Source: Dickeya dianthicola NCPPB 453
GTDB lineage: Bacteria > Pseudomonadota > Gammaproteobacteria > Enterobacterales > Enterobacteriaceae
DNA length: 64,000 nt
Assembly: GCF_000365305.1 (NCBI RefSeq)
Contig: NZ_CM001841.1
Coordinates: 4,588,957-4,652,956, forward strand
Reading direction: 5' to 3'
Position numbers and translations under genes: made by a program. The notes under the pieces were generated by a model. It was not told where the DNA came from. It did not search any database and worked only from the letters and a program-made list of their open reading frames with translations. Position 1 is the first letter of the stretch, and each line of letters opens with the position of its first letter. Positions 63,750 through 64,000 of this stretch are shown here, piece after piece.

Positions 63750-64000
63750 CGTCGGGTAGTTAAAGAAAGATCTTTTTATTTAAAGATCTCTTTATTAGAT
63801 CTCTTATTAGGATCCAGGATGGTTGTGGATAAGGCTGGATCCAAAAAGAAGATCAATAGGTTATCACCGATCATTAGCTGTGAATGAGCGGTGATCCCAG
63901 TCTGTATTAGCTGGGATCTGAAAGGGTAATTATGCACAGCTCAAAAAAGCATCTGCAGTTATTATATGGATAACTACGGGTTTTACCCGGCTTTTAAAGC
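63750..64000. other. oriC: Chromosomal replication origin oriC, left part (cut by window edge)
   Basis: Three AT-rich 13-mers begin with GATCT at 63769-63781, 63785-63797 and 63798-63810: the unwinding element. DnaA boxes: TGTGGATAA at 63824-63832 (R1), TTATGCACA at 63930-63938 (R2 position) and TATGGATAA at 63965-63973 (one mismatch). About ten GATC methylation sites are spread over the region, including GGATCC at 63810 and 63837. The order matches E. coli oriC; the R4 box should lie just beyond 64000. Confidence 0.95.

Overview
The window is chromosomal DNA from an enterobacterial soft-rot plant pathogen, most likely Dickeya (the former Erwinia chrysanthemi group) or a close relative. The evidence is a KdgR-controlled family 9 pectate lyase of the PelX type and enterobacterial gene order around the replication origin (adeP-yieH, phoU-pstBACS, glmS-glmU, atpCDGAHFEBI, rsmG-mnmG, oriC). 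The protein sequences are close to, but distinct from, those of E. coli. Nearly everything is on the minus strand, pointing leftward away from an oriC at the right edge.

Layout, left to right. 0-3.5 kb: a truncated GlxA/AraC-type regulator, a metallo-beta-lactamase-fold hydrolase, 4-hydroxyphenylpyruvate dioxygenase and a GNAT acetyltransferase. 3.5-11 kb: the seven-gene arnBCADTEF operon for aminoarabinose modification of lipid A. 11-12.2 kb: a long AT-rich non-coding stretch with a candidate PmrA box, two short tandem repeats and an ERIC-like element. 12.2-18.2 kb: an AegA-type iron-sulfur flavoprotein with a HydN-like ferredoxin, then yieE, adeP and yieH. 18.2-20.8 kb: an amino-acid ABC importer with no ATPase gene. 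21-25.9 kb: pstSCAB-phoU with Pho boxes.

26.0-29.2 kb: a compact, overlapping three-gene cassette (HEPN-like protein, ParA/MinD-like ATPase with a KGGVGR Walker A, and a STAND/KAP-like P-loop NTPase) closed by a strong terminator. It looks like a horizontally acquired conflict or defence module and is the best candidate here for an undescribed system. 29.5-31.8 kb: a GAF-PAS-PAS-GAF diguanylate cyclase. 31.8-46.8 kb: a 17-gene aryl polyene (APE) pigment cluster that I read as apeA and apeC-R, without the phosphopantetheinyl transferase gene I would expect as apeB. 46.9-51 kb: a small lipoprotein gene, glmS and glmU. 51-53.4 kb: pelX. 53.5-60.4 kb: the ATP synthase operon. 61-63.7 kb: rsmG and mnmG. 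63.75-64.0 kb: the left part of oriC, with three AT-rich 13-mers and DnaA boxes.

The genes group into envelope remodelling (arn, APE, glm), phosphate supply (pst-phoU), energy (atp) and plant-polymer attack (pelX). A pattern that ordinary annotation does not explain runs through the window. At least eleven short (10-24 bp) near-perfect tandem duplications sit at or beside gene ends, several exactly at junctions between co-transcribed genes, and one series has become a coding repeat in the tail of the APE dehydratase apeI.
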